Source: an uncultured Selenomonadales bacterium (GTDB lineage Bacteria; Bacillota; Negativicutes; Acidaminococcales; Acidaminococcaceae). Taken from it: 64,000 nt of DNA. Of the stretch, positions 53,471-61,178 are shown piece by piece (positions within the stretch are counted from its first letter, which is position 1; the number at the start of each line of letters is the position of its first letter). Where the stretch lies: assembly GCA_900316935.1 (NCBI GenBank), contig ONEW01000005.1, forward strand, positions 720 through 64,719, given 5' to 3'. The translations under genes and the position numbers were made by a program. The notes under the pieces were generated by a model. That model worked only from the letters and a program-made list of their open reading frames with translations. It made no database searches and was not told the DNA's origin.

Positions 53471-54755
53471 AGCGCATTCCCCCGTGTTTCTGACGGCTGC
53501 ACAAAGCGCGGTAAACGGCTTCCATCATGGCGATGGCGGCCGTAGTCCCCGCCTGCGGCAGCATGGGCAGGAAAATCTGATGCAGGTCCTCCCCCTGCAG
53601 TTCATGGGTCGTCAAGACCACTTCGGCGCTGCGGACCAGCTCCGCGCCGGATTTTTGATCCACGATAGGCAGACCGGTGCAAGTGCGGACGGCTTTCTCC
53701 ATTTTCTCCCGTTCCGCCGGCGTGTATCCGTCCAGCAGGATGACGGCCGGTATCCGCAGCTGGAGCTGCCGGACGATTTCCCAGATAGAATCGGGCCGGA
53801 AATAACGGAGCCAGCGCCCGATACACAAAGCCGCCCGTTTTCCCCGTGTCACGGGCAGATAACGGATGACGGCCTCGTCCAGGCGGTCCTGCTCTTCCGC
53901 TATCAGGGCTTCCGCGGCCTTTTCCCGGTGGAAGAGCCGCCCGACGGCCGCAATCCAGCGCATGGTCTGCGCCGTACCAATGGGGTACAGTCCCGGCACG
54001 GTTCCCATCTGATACGTTTCGTGCAGAAAGGCAGCCATTTCCTGTAGTCCGTCCATCGGCTTGCGGTTTCCGCCCAGCACCACAACGGCCTCGGCGCGGG
54101 ACAGGCGCGGCCATTCATGAAAGGGCATGAATCCTGGGAACTGGCCGATGATCCGGATGCCCATCTTTTCCAACAGCCGTTCCACCTCTTTGGCATAGCT
54201 GCCCCACGGACCTCCGCTGTCCCCCAGCAGCAGCACCGTATCCCGCTCTTTGCGGCAGGGTCGGAAGAAGCGTCTCATCAGCTTGGTTGCCGTCTCGATA
54301 TACCCATCGTAATATTCGCCATCCAGAAAGCCGAACGTGCTCACCGTTACGACAGGGATGCCATACTGTTTTTCCGTTTCCGCCGCTGCGCTTTCTACAT
54401 CGTCCCCAATCACACCGGACACGCAGGAATTGGCAATGACGATGCACTCGGGATGATAGTTCTTCACAGCATAGGAAAGGCACTGCTGCAGCCGTTCCAC
54501 CCCGCCGAAGATGGATTCCCGTTCCCCCAGCTGGTCCGAAATCAGCGGTACCGGTTTGTGCGATCCGTCCCGCCCTTCGGCCAGATTCGAATAGCAGCTG
54601 TTCACGTCCATCGTCCGGGCGATATGGGCACAGGCGCGGGGACTGTGGAACACTGCGACGACTCCGTCGCAGTAGGTGACGGCCCGCCATACGCCCGTCA
54701 TGCTGCAGCTGCAGCTCCGGGCTTTCCCGATGAAACGTTTCATTTTAAGGGACAT
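53463..54755 (-). CDS. Nitrogenase component 1-like protein, subunit A
   Basis: A 430-residue partner of the next gene in the same superfamily. Cluster-ligand candidates are C15/C17 (SCSCSMTG), C42 (HSPRACAHIA, matching the HGPxGC site) and C111 (ANSCVSGVIGDDVE). LISDQLGERESIFGGVERL matches the NifD/NifE 'FGG' region. First gene of the MerR-controlled operon; the 5' leader is about 70 bases. The ribosome site is weak. A NifH/BchL-type ATP-dependent reductase, needed by all known relatives, is not encoded in this window, so it must come from elsewhere. Confidence 0.85.
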   Translation of the reverse strand: MSLKMKRFIGKARSCSCSMTGVWRAVTYCDGVVAVFHSPRACAHIARTMDVNSCYSNLAEGRDGSHKPVPLISDQLGERESIFGGVERLQQCLSYAVKNYHPECIVIANSCVSGVIGDDVESAAAETEKQYGIPVVTVSTFGFLDGEYYDGYIETATKLMRRFFRPCRKERDTVLLLGDSGGPWGSYAKEVERLLEKMGIRIIGQFPGFMPFHEWPRLSRAEAVVVLGGNRKPMDGLQEMAAFLHETYQMGTVPGLYPIGTAQTMRWIAAVGRLFHREKAAEALIAEEQDRLDEAVIRYLPVTRGKRAALCIGRWLRYFRPDSIWEIVRQLQLRIPAVILLDGYTPAEREKMEKAVRTCTGLPIVDQKSGAELVRSAEVVLTTHELQGEDLHQIFLPMLPQAGTTAAIAMMEAVYRALCSRQKHGGMRYV

Positions 54756-54830
54756 TGGGGAATCACCACTCTTTCAACTTCTTCTTTTTATGATATAATT
54801 ACTAAATAGCACAAATTCACATCAATATTA

Positions 54831-54861
54831 ATGATAAACCATATAACAGGTATATCGTCAA
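54831..54861 (-). promoter_or_regulatory. MerR-type promoter/operator 1 (nitrogenase-like/chelatase operon)
   Basis: Read on the - strand: -35 TTGACG (54861-54856), spacer of exactly 19 bp, -10 TATCAT (54836-54831). The spacer contains ATATACC...TATATGGT, shared with two other promoters in the window. The over-long 19-bp spacer with an operator inside it is the classic architecture activated by MerR proteins. It lies between the nitrogenase-like gene and the divergent merR-type gene. Confidence 0.8.
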
Positions 54862-54879
54862 GCAGATTGGGGCATATTC

Positions 54880-55788
54880 ATGAGGGAAACAACAGATAAC
54901 TTTTTCACCATCGGAGAGCTGGCCGATATGTTCGGTATCTCAAAACAGACCCTGCAGTACTACGACCGCATCGGCCTGCTTTCTCCGGAATTTATCAGTG
55001 AAAACGGATACCGCCATTATTCCATACACCAGTATCTGGAACTGGATGTCATTACGCGGCTGCGGAAGCTGCACATGTCCATTCCCCATATCCGGGCTTA
55101 TCTGGAACAACGGAACGAGTCCTCGCTGGAACAGATACTGCTGGACAAAGAACAGGAATGCCGGGCTGTTATCGCCGAAAATGAACAGCTTCTGCGCAAG
55201 CTGCAGTTCATTCAGGAGTCCCTGAAGGAGTGCCGGCATGAAATATGCGGAACCATCACGCTCCGCCATTATCCGGAGCATTTCCTTTCCGTCACGGATA
55301 TTCCCGAAACGGAAGATGGCAAAGGACGCATCATGTTTTACGCCGAACACGCCCTGGGTACGACAAGTGCCAATCCGCCCCTGGGCCGTACGACCGGCTG
55401 GATCGTCCGCAGCGGGGAATTCCTGCATGCGCGGCAGGTACCCGTGACAAGGGCCTATTTTTCCTTTTTGCCTGAACCTAAAGACAAGGAAGCACCGCCT
55501 TCCTCTGTCACGGCAGCAAAAAAGCGCTCCCGCAGACAGGGCGCCGCCCTGCCGGAATCCCGGCGGGCGATTTTCCCCGCAGGCCTGTATCTGAGCCTGA
55601 ACTTTCAAGGCGTCTTTTTTACACGGTATGCCGACCTGGCCGCATCCATCAGGGATTTTCTCGTCCAACATCACTTGCAGGAGGCCGGTGACCTGTATGT
55701 ACTGCCCCTCAAAAATCACTGGCTTACCCGGAATACAGCGGCATACGTCACCAAACTCCTGCTGCCCGTCCAACACATTGCGCCCTGA
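54880..55788 (+). CDS. MerR-family regulator with BmrR/GyrI-like effector domain
   Basis: A 302-residue MerR regulator. The N-terminal winged helix (FTIGELADMFGISKQTLQYY, DRIGLLSPEFISENGYRHYS) is followed by a coiled-coil dimer helix (about residues 85-118, LLDKEQECRAVIAENEQLLR) and a roughly 180-residue C-terminal domain resembling the GyrI-like effector domains of BmrR-type activators. This implies a small, possibly aromatic or tetrapyrrole ligand rather than a metal ion held by Cys. A basic, Pro-rich insert lies near residues 200-230 (EPKDKEAPPSSVTAAKKRSR). It is divergent from promoter 1 and is the obvious regulator of the three matching promoters in the window. Confidence 0.9.
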   Translation: MRETTDNFFTIGELADMFGISKQTLQYYDRIGLLSPEFISENGYRHYSIHQYLELDVITRLRKLHMSIPHIRAYLEQRNESSLEQILLDKEQECRAVIAENEQLLRKLQFIQESLKECRHEICGTITLRHYPEHFLSVTDIPETEDGKGRIMFYAEHALGTTSANPPLGRTTGWIVRSGEFLHARQVPVTRAYFSFLPEPKDKEAPPSSVTAAKKRSRRQGAALPESRRAIFPAGLYLSLNFQGVFFTRYADLAASIRDFLVQHHLQEAGDLYVLPLKNHWLTRNTAAYVTKLLLPVQHIAP

Positions 55789-55810
55789 CGCAGCCTGTCC
55801 CGGATGAACA

Positions 55811-55847
55811 AAAAACCGATTCTCCAAACAAGGGAGAATCGGTTTTT
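55811..55847. terminator. Bidirectional intrinsic terminator
   Basis: Perfect 15-bp arms (55811-55825 and 55833-55847) with A and T ends, between the convergent merR-type gene and the 109-residue gene. Confidence 0.92.
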
Positions 55848-55888
55848 CAGTTTCAGACGCGGCTGCCCCGTATTCATACGGAAGGCGC

Positions 55889-56218
55889 TCACTCCTTATG
55901 TCCGCAATGTCCGGATGTTTCCCCATTCATGATCTTTTTGAAAATGGTATGGGCCTCGTCAGCAGACTTGCCGTTCTGCAGCGCTTTCTGCATGTGGAGC
56001 ATGGCCGTGCGGTACTTGGCATGGGCTTCGTCCTTCGGAATCGAATCGATATCGGACGGATCGAACTCCATGACTTTTTGGAAGACCGCATGGATTTCTT
56101 CCGTGGATTTACCCGCTTTTTTTGCCGCTTCCACATGTTTCATGGCGCTTTCGTAACGCAGTTTGCCGTGAGGATCGGTCGGTACCTGGAATTCCGGATG
56201 TTTACTGGTACAGGTCAT
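55889..56218 (-). CDS. MerR-regulated tandem-repeat helical protein, unknown function
   Basis: A 109-residue protein with two similar helical repeats of about 35 residues: KLRYESAMKHVEAAKKAGKS, TEEIHAVFQKVMEF, and AKYRTAMLHMQKALQNGKSA, DEAHTIFKKIMNG. Met and His recur at matching positions (AMKH/AMLHM, IHAVF/AHTIF). A Cys/His pair occurs at each end (TCTSKH and SGHCGHKE), suggesting metal or cofactor binding. No signal peptide. The ATG follows GGAGG. Its promoter is one of three matching MerR-type sites, so it belongs to the chelatase/importer regulon and might be a carrier or sequestering protein for the imported compound. Family not recognised. Confidence 0.75.
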   Translation of the reverse strand: MTCTSKHPEFQVPTDPHGKLRYESAMKHVEAAKKAGKSTEEIHAVFQKVMEFDPSDIDSIPKDEAHAKYRTAMLHMQKALQNGKSADEAHTIFKKIMNGETSGHCGHKE

Positions 56219-56248
56219 CGCTAACACCTCCTTACGATTGCTGTGTTC

Positions 56249-56279
56249 AGTTTAAACCATATAGCTGGTATACGGTCAA
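56249..56279 (-). promoter_or_regulatory. MerR-type promoter/operator 2 (109-residue protein)
   Basis: On the - strand: TTGACC (56279-56274), 19-bp spacer, TAAACT (56254-56249). The spacer carries GTATACC...TATATGGT as in promoters 1 and 3. It begins six bases after the rpsI terminator and gives a very short leader. Confidence 0.78.
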
Positions 56280-56284
56280 GGCAT

Positions 56285-56318
56285 AAAAAAAATCCGGAAC
56301 CGAAGTTCCGGATTTTTT
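56285..56318 (-). terminator. Intrinsic terminator of rplM-rpsI
   Basis: Perfect 10-bp arms (56291-56300 and 56305-56314), loop CGAA, T-run on the - strand. It insulates the ribosomal genes from the MerR-type promoter directly downstream. Confidence 0.9.
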
Positions 56319-56341
56319 GTTGTTTCTGTATTCGGCACCAA

Positions 56342-56734
56342 TCAGCGCTTGCTGTACTGGGAAGCCTTGCGGGCTTTCTTCAAGCCGTATTTGCGACGTT
56401 CCTTTTCGCGCGGGTCGCGGGTCATGAGGCCGGCCTTCTTCAGAACCGGACGGAATTCCTCGTCAACCTTTACGAGGGCACGGCTGATGCCGTGACGGAT
56501 GGCACCGGCCTGGCCGGAGATGCCGCCGCCGATGACGTTGACCAGCACATCGTACTTGTCCTTGGTCTTGGTCAGTTCCAGAGGCTGGTTGACAACCAGT
56601 TTCAGGGTTTCCAGACCAAAATAATCGTTCATTTCACGGCCGTTGATGATGACTTTGCCTTCACCCGGTACCAGGCGGACACGGGCAACGGAAGATTTGC
56701 GACGGCCGGTCGCACTGTAAACTACTTCTGCCAT
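56342..56734 (-). CDS. rpsI: 30S ribosomal protein S9
   Basis: A complete 130-residue S9: [20 protein letters not shown] at the N-terminus, [19 protein letters not shown] in the middle, [19 protein letters not shown] and the invariant C-terminal QYSKR that reaches the P-site tRNA. AGGAGG ribosome site, 18 bases after rplM. A standard housekeeping pair, interrupting the MerR regulon. Confidence 0.99.
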   Translation of the reverse strand: MAEVVYSATGRRKSSVARVRLVPGEGKVIINGREMNDYFGLETLKLVVNQPLELTKTKDKYDVLVNVIGGGISGQAGAIRHGISRALVKVDEEFRPVLKKAGLMTRDPREKERRKYGLKKARKASQYSKR

Positions 56735-56752
56735 AATCTTATCTCCTCCTGA

Positions 56753-57190
56753 TTACCGTACGTTGATTTCCAAAACTTCAGGCTTCTGTGCCGCATGCGG
56801 ATGATCCGGGCCGGCATATACATGAAGTTTGCTGTAAATCTGGTCGCCCAGACGGTTCTTCGGAATCATGCCGCGGACAGCCATTTCAACCATTCTGACA
56901 GGGTTGTTGGCCAGCATATCCTTGGCTACGACATAACGGTCGCCGCCCAGATAGCCGGTGTGATGGAAGTAAACCTTCTGCGTCAGCTTTTTGCCGGTCA
57001 GAACTACTTTGTCAGCATTGACGATGATCACATTGTCGCCGGTGTCCACATGCGGGGTGAAGGTCGGTTTGTTCTTGCCGCGCAGGACTTTGGCAACTTC
57101 TGCGGCCAGACGGCCCAGAGTTTTATCGGTCGCGTCCACAACGTACCATTTACGTTCAACAGTGGACGGATTTGCCATGAAAGATTTCAT
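56753..57190 (-). CDS. rplM: 50S ribosomal protein L13
   Basis: A complete 145-residue L13: [50 protein letters not shown] and [20 protein letters not shown], ending [16 protein letters not shown]. The ATG lies 10 bases after GGGAGG; a TTG two codons upstream is too close to that site. Co-transcribed with rpsI. The roughly 200 bases upstream are AT-richer and probably carry the promoter; no leader structure was assigned. Confidence 0.99.
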   Translation of the reverse strand: MKSFMANPSTVERKWYVVDATDKTLGRLAAEVAKVLRGKNKPTFTPHVDTGDNVIIVNADKVVLTGKKLTQKVYFHHTGYLGGDRYVVAKDMLANNPVRMVEMAVRGMIPKNRLGDQIYSKLHVYAGPDHPHAAQKPEVLEINVR

Positions 57191-57390
57191 ACTCAATGTC
57201 CCTCCCAGGATTGATTCGGTTTAAGTTACTGATTCCATTGCGCATCTGCATTGAAGCGGTGCAAATGCCTCAAAACGTGAAGTGATGATGAGTGTTGCAC
57301 TTTTGCATCGGGGCTAATCGAATTCAAAGCGCAAAATCACGTAAATATATTTTACTCACTTTGCCGCTGGTTGTCAACCGGAAAACCTCT

Positions 57391-58245
57391 TTACAGCGGA
57401 GAATTTTCGTATTCTTTCCAACCGACGGCCTGAAGCAGCAGCTGCTTCCGCCGTTCCCTATCCTTTCCCGGCCGGGTGGAAATTTCCAGATTCCCGTTGA
57501 CAGGATTCCGCACAATGGCTACATCGGCCTCGTAGGCGCGGCTCAGCAACGGCTCCGTCAAAACCTGTTCCGGCACGCCGTCCGCCAGCATGCGGTTTTC
57601 ACCCAGAAGCCAGATGCGGCTGCAATACCGGGCAGCCATGTTCAATTCGTGGACGACCATGAGGACCGACTTGCCCAGCTGGGCCAGCTCCCGGGCGAAC
57701 CGGAAGATTTCTTCATTATATACCATATCGAGGCCTGTCGTCGGCTCGTCGAGAAACAATACCGGCGTCCGCTGGGCCAATACCTTGGCCAGCAGAATGC
57801 GTTGTTTCTGTCCGCCAGACACCTGGTTCAGCGGCCGGCCGGCCAGTTCTTCCGTCCCGGTATAGCGCATGCAGGCAAGGGCAATGTCCCTGTCCCGGTC
57901 CGATTCGCCCTCCCACCAGCGCAGATAGGGATAGCGCCCGGCCAGGACCACCTCCAGGCCTGTATAGGAAAACGGGACTTCCATATGCTGATCCAGGTAG
58001 GCCACAATCCGGGCCATTTCCTGTTCCGTATAGCCGGACAGCTCCCGCCCGTCATACAGGATATCCCCTCCGAGGCGCGGCAAAAACCCGCGGATGGTTT
58101 TCAAGAGGGTACTTTTGCCGGCCCCGTTCCGGCCGACAATGCCGATGAACTCGCCAGCGTGCACCGCCGCGTCCATTCCCTGCAGGACCCGGGTTCTGCC
58201 ATACCCGGCCGCGAGATTACGCAGTGTAATTGTTCTTTCTTCCAC
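57391..58245 (-). CDS. ABC importer ATPase (BtuD/FecE type)
   Basis: A 284-residue ATPase of the cobalamin/siderophore/heme uptake group: Walker A GIVGRNGAGKSTLLKTI, Q-loop VAYLDQHMEVPFSYT, the GRYPYLRWW signature common to this subfamily, LNQVSGGQKQRILLAKVLAQ, Walker B TPVLFLDEPTTGLD and VVHELNMAARYC. It starts at GTG behind GGGGAG, overlapping the nitrilase gene by 29 bases. Last gene of the MerR-controlled importer operon. It energises the permease encoded at 60141. Confidence 0.94.
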   Translation of the reverse strand: MEERTITLRNLAAGYGRTRVLQGMDAAVHAGEFIGIVGRNGAGKSTLLKTIRGFLPRLGGDILYDGRELSGYTEQEMARIVAYLDQHMEVPFSYTGLEVVLAGRYPYLRWWEGESDRDRDIALACMRYTGTEELAGRPLNQVSGGQKQRILLAKVLAQRTPVLFLDEPTTGLDMVYNEEIFRFARELAQLGKSVLMVVHELNMAARYCSRIWLLGENRMLADGVPEQVLTEPLLSRAYEADVAIVRNPVNGNLEISTRPGKDRERRKQLLLQAVGWKEYENSPL

Positions 58246-59056
58246 GTTGACAATCTCCCCTCTTTGACACTTCTTCCGTTTCGGGAAACGGGATTACCTC
58301 AAACTGCCGGGATACCACCATCCCATTGCCCTCGTTCCAGTCAAATAACAGGACCGCCGGCTTTCCCTGGTACAGCAGACGGGCGCTTCCGCCGCTGATG
58401 ACGGCGCTTTGTGCCTGCGTCAGGTCCATGCGCGGGCTGACCCCCGTCTGGTTGCAGACGAAAACCGGCAGGCCTGTCGCTGCCGAGCAACGTTCCCAGG
58501 CAGGCAGCGGATTGCCGCACAGACGGGTCGCCGTCCAGGCTGCCAAGTCCGTCAGCACCCGCGCACCCTGTTGCTGCAGACGGCGGGCATATTCCACGTA
58601 CCAGGCGTCGGCGCAGACGAGAAGGCCCGCAGGGACCGTCCCGCAGGTCACGGGGACCAGGGTGTCACCGCTTCCCCGTGCAGCCCAGGCTTCGGCGCCG
58701 AAATGATGGGTCGTCATCTTCCGGTGTCGTCCGCAGAGCCGGCCGTCGGGGCCGAAGACCAGGCAGGAATTGTAATTTTGCTGCCGCTGCGGATCCCGTT
58801 CCCCGCACCCCAAAAACAGGTACATCCGGCCCGCGCGGACAATATCCAGCAGCCGTCGGAGCTCCGGTGCAGGCTGCGGCACCATAACCTGATTCTGTCC
58901 CAGATAGAGGAAATGATACCCCTGTACAGCCATTTCCGGCGTCAAGACCCATTGCGCTCCCTGCTGCGCTGCCATCCGTATGGCCTGTTCCAGCTGGCAC
59001 AGATTGACCGTCTGGGGTCCGCAGATCACATTCAGGTGACACAAGGCGACTCTCAT
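58217..59056 (-). CDS. Nitrilase-superfamily amidohydrolase in importer operon
   Basis: A 279-residue carbon-nitrogen hydrolase with an intact catalytic triad: Glu41 (LTPEMAVQGYHF), Lys113 (HRKMTTHHFGAE) and Cys148 (AGLLVCADAWY). Cytoplasmic. It hydrolyses an amide or nitrile, or transfers the acyl group, but the branch of the family is not identifiable. It overlaps both neighbours (ATGA with the binding-protein gene, 29 bases with the ATPase gene), an unusual place for such an enzyme and a strong sign that it acts on the imported compound. Corrinoids carry several amide side chains, so side-chain trimming is a fair hypothesis. Confidence 0.88.
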   Translation of the reverse strand: MRVALCHLNVICGPQTVNLCQLEQAIRMAAQQGAQWVLTPEMAVQGYHFLYLGQNQVMVPQPAPELRRLLDIVRAGRMYLFLGCGERDPQRQQNYNSCLVFGPDGRLCGRHRKMTTHHFGAEAWAARGSGDTLVPVTCGTVPAGLLVCADAWYVEYARRLQQQGARVLTDLAAWTATRLCGNPLPAWERCSAATGLPVFVCNQTGVSPRMDLTQAQSAVISGGSARLLYQGKPAVLLFDWNEGNGMVVSRQFEVIPFPETEEVSKRGDCQRGRKNNYTA

Positions 59057-60108
59057 GCTGTTCCTCCTTTGCCGAAGCGGTCCGGATAAAGGGCCCGGGC
59101 CAGATCTTCCACGGCATCCACAATGTACTGGGACAAAGACAGGACGTGGGCCGCAGGAATCTTTACGACCGCCTTGTCCCGGACGGCCTTCGTTTCCTTG
59201 TAAGCCGGGTTGGCCAGCAGTTCCCGTGCCATCATGTCCGGATCGTGGTTCCCGTCATAGTTCCAGGCGGGAACCATGAAGACATCGGGATTGAGGTGAA
59301 CCAGAACCTCCTGCGGCAGAACACCCGGTTTGTCATATACCAGACCTTCCGTCACATCAATGCCGCCGGCTTTCCGGCAGATGTCCTGAAACGAGGACTT
59401 CGGCATATAATAAAAACCGCCGGAACCGTAATACGCGATGCGTTTCCGCTTTGACTCCGGCAGCGGCCCCACCTGCCGCTGTACCGTCTGCAGACGCTGC
59501 TCCATGGATTGGATAAGGCGTTCTGCCTTCTCCCGCTCCTGTACGACCGTGCCGAGCGCCCGGACGGTGTCTTCCACTTCGCGGATATTCACGGCCGTAT
59601 GGTAAATATACAACGGAATGCCCATCTCCCGGAAGGTTTTGATCATTTCCGGCTTCCCGTAATCCGCCGCCACAATCAGGTCCGGATTTAGTGCGAGCAG
59701 CGCTTCCGGTGTAACAGTACGGACGCGCCCTGCAACAGGTTTTGCCAGCTCCGTCACGTTCGAAATGCCCGGATCGTCAGCCAGATAAGTGACAGCGGCA
59801 ACCCGGGAAGCAGGGACAAGGGCCAGCAGGATCTCATCAGTACTGATGGACGTGGAAACAATCCGCTGCGGCGGGCCGGGCAGGTGCAGCACCGTCCCTG
59901 TCGCATCGGTTACCGTATAAGCCGCGTGTTCCGCCGCCGGACGGTTTCCGGTACTGTTGCCGCAGCCTGCAGCAAGAATCAGCCAGCAAAGACAGAGCAC
60001 GGCCGGCAGCAGGAGACTGCGCTTCGCCGAACCCGGAATCAGGCGGGCCCTTTGCAGAGGAAGAAGTGCACGGCGGACGCTATTCAGGAAAAACAAGACT
60101 CTGTTCAT
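59053..60108 (-). CDS. ABC importer substrate-binding lipoprotein, second copy
   Basis: A 351-residue BtuF/FhuD-like periplasmic binding protein. Lipoprotein signal with LAAGC (Cys49) after an unusually long, basic n-region; a later non-ATG start is possible. Family marks: GPPQRIVSTSISTDEILLAL, ALLALNPDLIVAADYG and EVLVHLNPDVFMVPAWNYDG. It shares the architecture and the PDVF...NYD segment with the first-gene lipoprotein, so the operon encodes two related but diverged receptors. Between the permease and nitrilase genes. Confidence 0.9.
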   Translation of the reverse strand: MNRVLFFLNSVRRALLPLQRARLIPGSAKRSLLLPAVLCLCWLILAAGCGNSTGNRPAAEHAAYTVTDATGTVLHLPGPPQRIVSTSISTDEILLALVPASRVAAVTYLADDPGISNVTELAKPVAGRVRTVTPEALLALNPDLIVAADYGKPEMIKTFREMGIPLYIYHTAVNIREVEDTVRALGTVVQEREKAERLIQSMEQRLQTVQRQVGPLPESKRKRIAYYGSGGFYYMPKSSFQDICRKAGGIDVTEGLVYDKPGVLPQEVLVHLNPDVFMVPAWNYDGNHDPDMMARELLANPAYKETKAVRDKAVVKIPAAHVLSLSQYIVDAVEDLARALYPDRFGKGGTA

Positions 60109-60140
60109 TTCACATCATCCTTCACGAACCGTTTCTCCGG

Positions 60141-61178
60141 TCACAAGGAATCCTGCCGCCGCATCCGCCGCAGCAGGAACAGGAAATAGGGTGTGCCGAT
60201 TAAAGCCGTCATGACACCGACGCGGAGTTCAGCCGGCGGCATCACGACGCGGCCCAGCACATCGCACAACACCAGGAAGGAGGCGCCACCCAGGGCGCTG
60301 GCCGGCAGCAGGATCCGGTGGTCCGGTCCGACGAGAAGGCGCATCATATGGGGCATTACCAGGCCCACGAAGCCGATATTGCCGCTGACACAGACGGAAT
60401 TAGCCGTCGTCAGGGACGCCAGCAGAAGCAGGCCCATCCGCAGCGGAAGGACCCGCATTCCCACAGCCCGTGCTTCCTGTTCTCCCAAAGCGAGGATATT
60501 CAACTGCCGCGCCAGAAGAATCATGACCAGCGACCCGGCCAGGACCGGCCCGGCCGCCATATACACGTGTTCCCAGCGGCGGTAATCCAGGCCGCCGACG
60601 ATCCAAAACAGGTATTCCTGTACTTTCTGCTCATTCATAAACGTCAGCAGCCCCGATGTCACGGCACCAAGAAACATGCCGACGGCCACGCCGGCCAGAA
60701 GCAGGGTCATGACAGGAACCTTGCCGCGCCGCAGCGCCAGAAAGATGGTCAGGCCCACAGCCAGAAGGCTTCCGCCGAAGGCAAAGGCCGGCATCACGAA
60801 AATACCGGCCGTCGACAAACCGAGGGCGATGCACAAGACTGCTCCGGCCGAAGCACCGGCTGATACGCCGATTATTCCCGGATCCGCCAAAGGGTTCGCA
60901 AAGACCCCCTGCATCACGGCGCCGGAAATTCCCAGCGCCGCCCCGACAAGCAGTCCGACCAGGGTACGGGGCATACGGATTTGCCAAATCACGGCCTCCT
61001 GAACCGCTGTTACCGAAGAAGGCAGCGTCACAGGAAGCCCAATGCGACGGGCGGTAATGGCCAGTACATCCGGGACGGGGACGGCAATCTGGCCGATGGT
61101 CAGGGACAATGATGCCACCACAAGCAACACGGCTAGAAAAAAGAGGACTGCCGCCATCCGCCTGGCTTTCCAATTCAT
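60141..61178 (-). CDS. ABC importer permease (BtuC/FecCD type)
   Basis: A 345-residue permease with about ten TM segments of the BtuC/FecCD family: IWQIRMPRTLVGLLVGAALG, ISGAVMQGVFANPLADPGII (the GxxxQxxxxNPLAxPxxxG motif), GNIGFVGLVMPHMMRLLVGP (coupling region) and PAELRVGVMTALIGTPYFLF. Works as a homodimer with the ATPase encoded in the same operon; transports a metal chelate, corrinoid or heme. ATGA overlap with the upstream lipoprotein gene. Confidence 0.95.
   Translation of the reverse strand: MNWKARRMAAVLFFLAVLLVVASLSLTIGQIAVPVPDVLAITARRIGLPVTLPSSVTAVQEAVIWQIRMPRTLVGLLVGAALGISGAVMQGVFANPLADPGIIGVSAGASAGAVLCIALGLSTAGIFVMPAFAFGGSLLAVGLTIFLALRRGKVPVMTLLLAGVAVGMFLGAVTSGLLTFMNEQKVQEYLFWIVGGLDYRRWEHVYMAAGPVLAGSLVMILLARQLNILALGEQEARAVGMRVLPLRMGLLLLASLTTANSVCVSGNIGFVGLVMPHMMRLLVGPDHRILLPASALGGASFLVLCDVLGRVVMPPAELRVGVMTALIGTPYFLFLLRRMRRQDSL

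Noticed and set aside
52166-54755. Nitrogen fixation genes
   Set aside because: The two proteins are nitrogenase-like but lack NifH, NifB and FeMo-cofactor features; the neighbours are tetrapyrrole-related, so true nitrogenase was rejected.
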